Assembly (NCBI GenBank): GCA_903842235.1
Contig: CAIMLG010000043.1
Location: 1-41,491, forward strand
Direction of reading: 5' to 3'
Length of the DNA stretch: 41,491 bases
Origin: an uncultured Verrucomicrobia subdivision 3 bacterium
GTDB taxonomy: Bacteria; Verrucomicrobiota; Verrucomicrobiia; Limisphaerales; UBA11358
Position 1 is the first letter of the stretch; every line of letters begins with the position of its first letter. Below the pieces are notes generated by a model, which made no database searches, had not been told where the DNA came from, and saw only the letters and a program-made list of their open reading frames with translations. The position numbers and the translations under genes were made by a program. Of this stretch, positions 41,341 through 41,491 are shown one piece after another.

Positions 41341-41491
41341 TCAAGGCAGACGCAGGCGATAGAACGCTTTCGGCGGCATCGCCGGGCTAATCACAACGTC
41401 CAGATTCGTCCCGCCCGCCGTGCCGGCGATGTCATACCAGTAATTGGAGTTCGCCAGGTTCACCGAGTTGGACTGGACGATCCAGCCCAGA
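41341..41491 (-). CDS. C-terminal end of a secreted surface-type protein, cut by the window edge
   Basis: The last 49 codons of a minus-strand gene are present. The peptide includes NSNYWYDIAGTAGG and ends AFYRLRLP before TGA. The same kind of ending (FYR plus a few residues) occurs in the PATR-type protein next door and is common at the end of large secreted verrucomicrobial proteins. Most of the gene lies outside the window, so the family of its main part cannot be told. It is separated by about 190 bp from the start of the PATR-type gene and may be its upstream neighbour in a surface-protein cluster. Confidence 0.8.
   Translation of the reverse strand, partial: LGWIVQSNSVNLANSNYWYDIAGTAGGTNLDVVISPAMPPKAFYRLRLP

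Noticed and set aside
41039..41344. 101-codon minus-strand frame across the spacer and the start of the PATR-type gene
   Set aside because: It overlaps the signal peptide of the PATR-type gene in another frame and has no domain.
1..41491. CRISPR arrays, tRNA or rRNA genes, insertion sequences and transposases
   Set aside because: No regularly spaced repeats, no cloverleaf or rRNA-like stretch, and no transposase or integrase motif were seen in either strand.

Overview
The window looks like chromosomal DNA of a Verrucomicrobiota bacterium, probably near the Pedosphaera/Limisphaerales group. This is an inference from gene content. It has a PEP-CTERM protein, beta-strand-repeat surface proteins ending in FYR-type tails, a GxGYxYP-family protein, several sulfatases, URO-D-like enzymes inside a glycan locus, G+C-rich coding DNA, and many starts without a clear Shine-Dalgarno site. 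No SusC/SusD pair is present.

Left end (1-4640): a two-gene minus-strand unit (a truncated gene plus a small membrane protein), then a plus-strand PEGA/TPR membrane-anchored protein, an antitoxin-like HTH protein, a minus-strand AAA-type ATPase of the archaeal-ATPase/DUF234 kind, and a TTG-started XRE regulator. Two perfect AACATnATGTT palindromes lie between the last two genes and look like an operator.

Centre (4643-36797): about 32 kb on the minus strand. It holds 17 intact genes plus one broken mosaic gene, nearly all overlapping or separated by 0-61 bp, so it could be one very long operon. In transcription order: alpha/beta-hydrolase esterase, GxGYxYP protein, GH106-type alpha-L-rhamnosidase, GH38 alpha-mannosidase, SSS sodium symporter, diiron ferritin-like protein, sugar-phosphate isomerase-like TIM barrel, URO-D/corrinoid-methyltransferase-like protein, GH92 alpha-mannosidase, FucP-like MFS transporter, PfkB sugar kinase, second GH92, sulfatase, FAD oxidoreductase, second sulfatase, a mosaic pseudogene, an aldose-epimerase-like protein, and a SASA-type acetylesterase with a duplicated N-terminal module. 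Together they suggest breakdown of a sulfated, acylated, mannose-rich glycan that also carries rhamnose or related deoxysugars. The exported enzymes trim the glycan outside the cytoplasm, two sugar transporters import the products, and GH38, the isomerase and the kinase act inside the cell.

Right end (37056-41491): a PEP-CTERM protein with a proprotein-convertase P-like domain, a large secreted beta-strand-repeat protein, and the C-terminal end of a third secreted protein. All are on the minus strand, just upstream of the glycan operon.

The most unusual local structure is the mosaic ORF at 8183-8671. It joins a Tat signal start, a piece related to the neighbouring aldose-epimerase-like gene, and the C-terminal part of the URO-D-like gene about 13 kb away, all in frame, with an 8-bp microhomology at one junction. 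The most interesting functional idea is that the diiron protein, the TIM-barrel isomerase and the URO-D-like protein form a sugar-modifying module inside the glycan operon. No non-coding stretch exceeds 300 bases.
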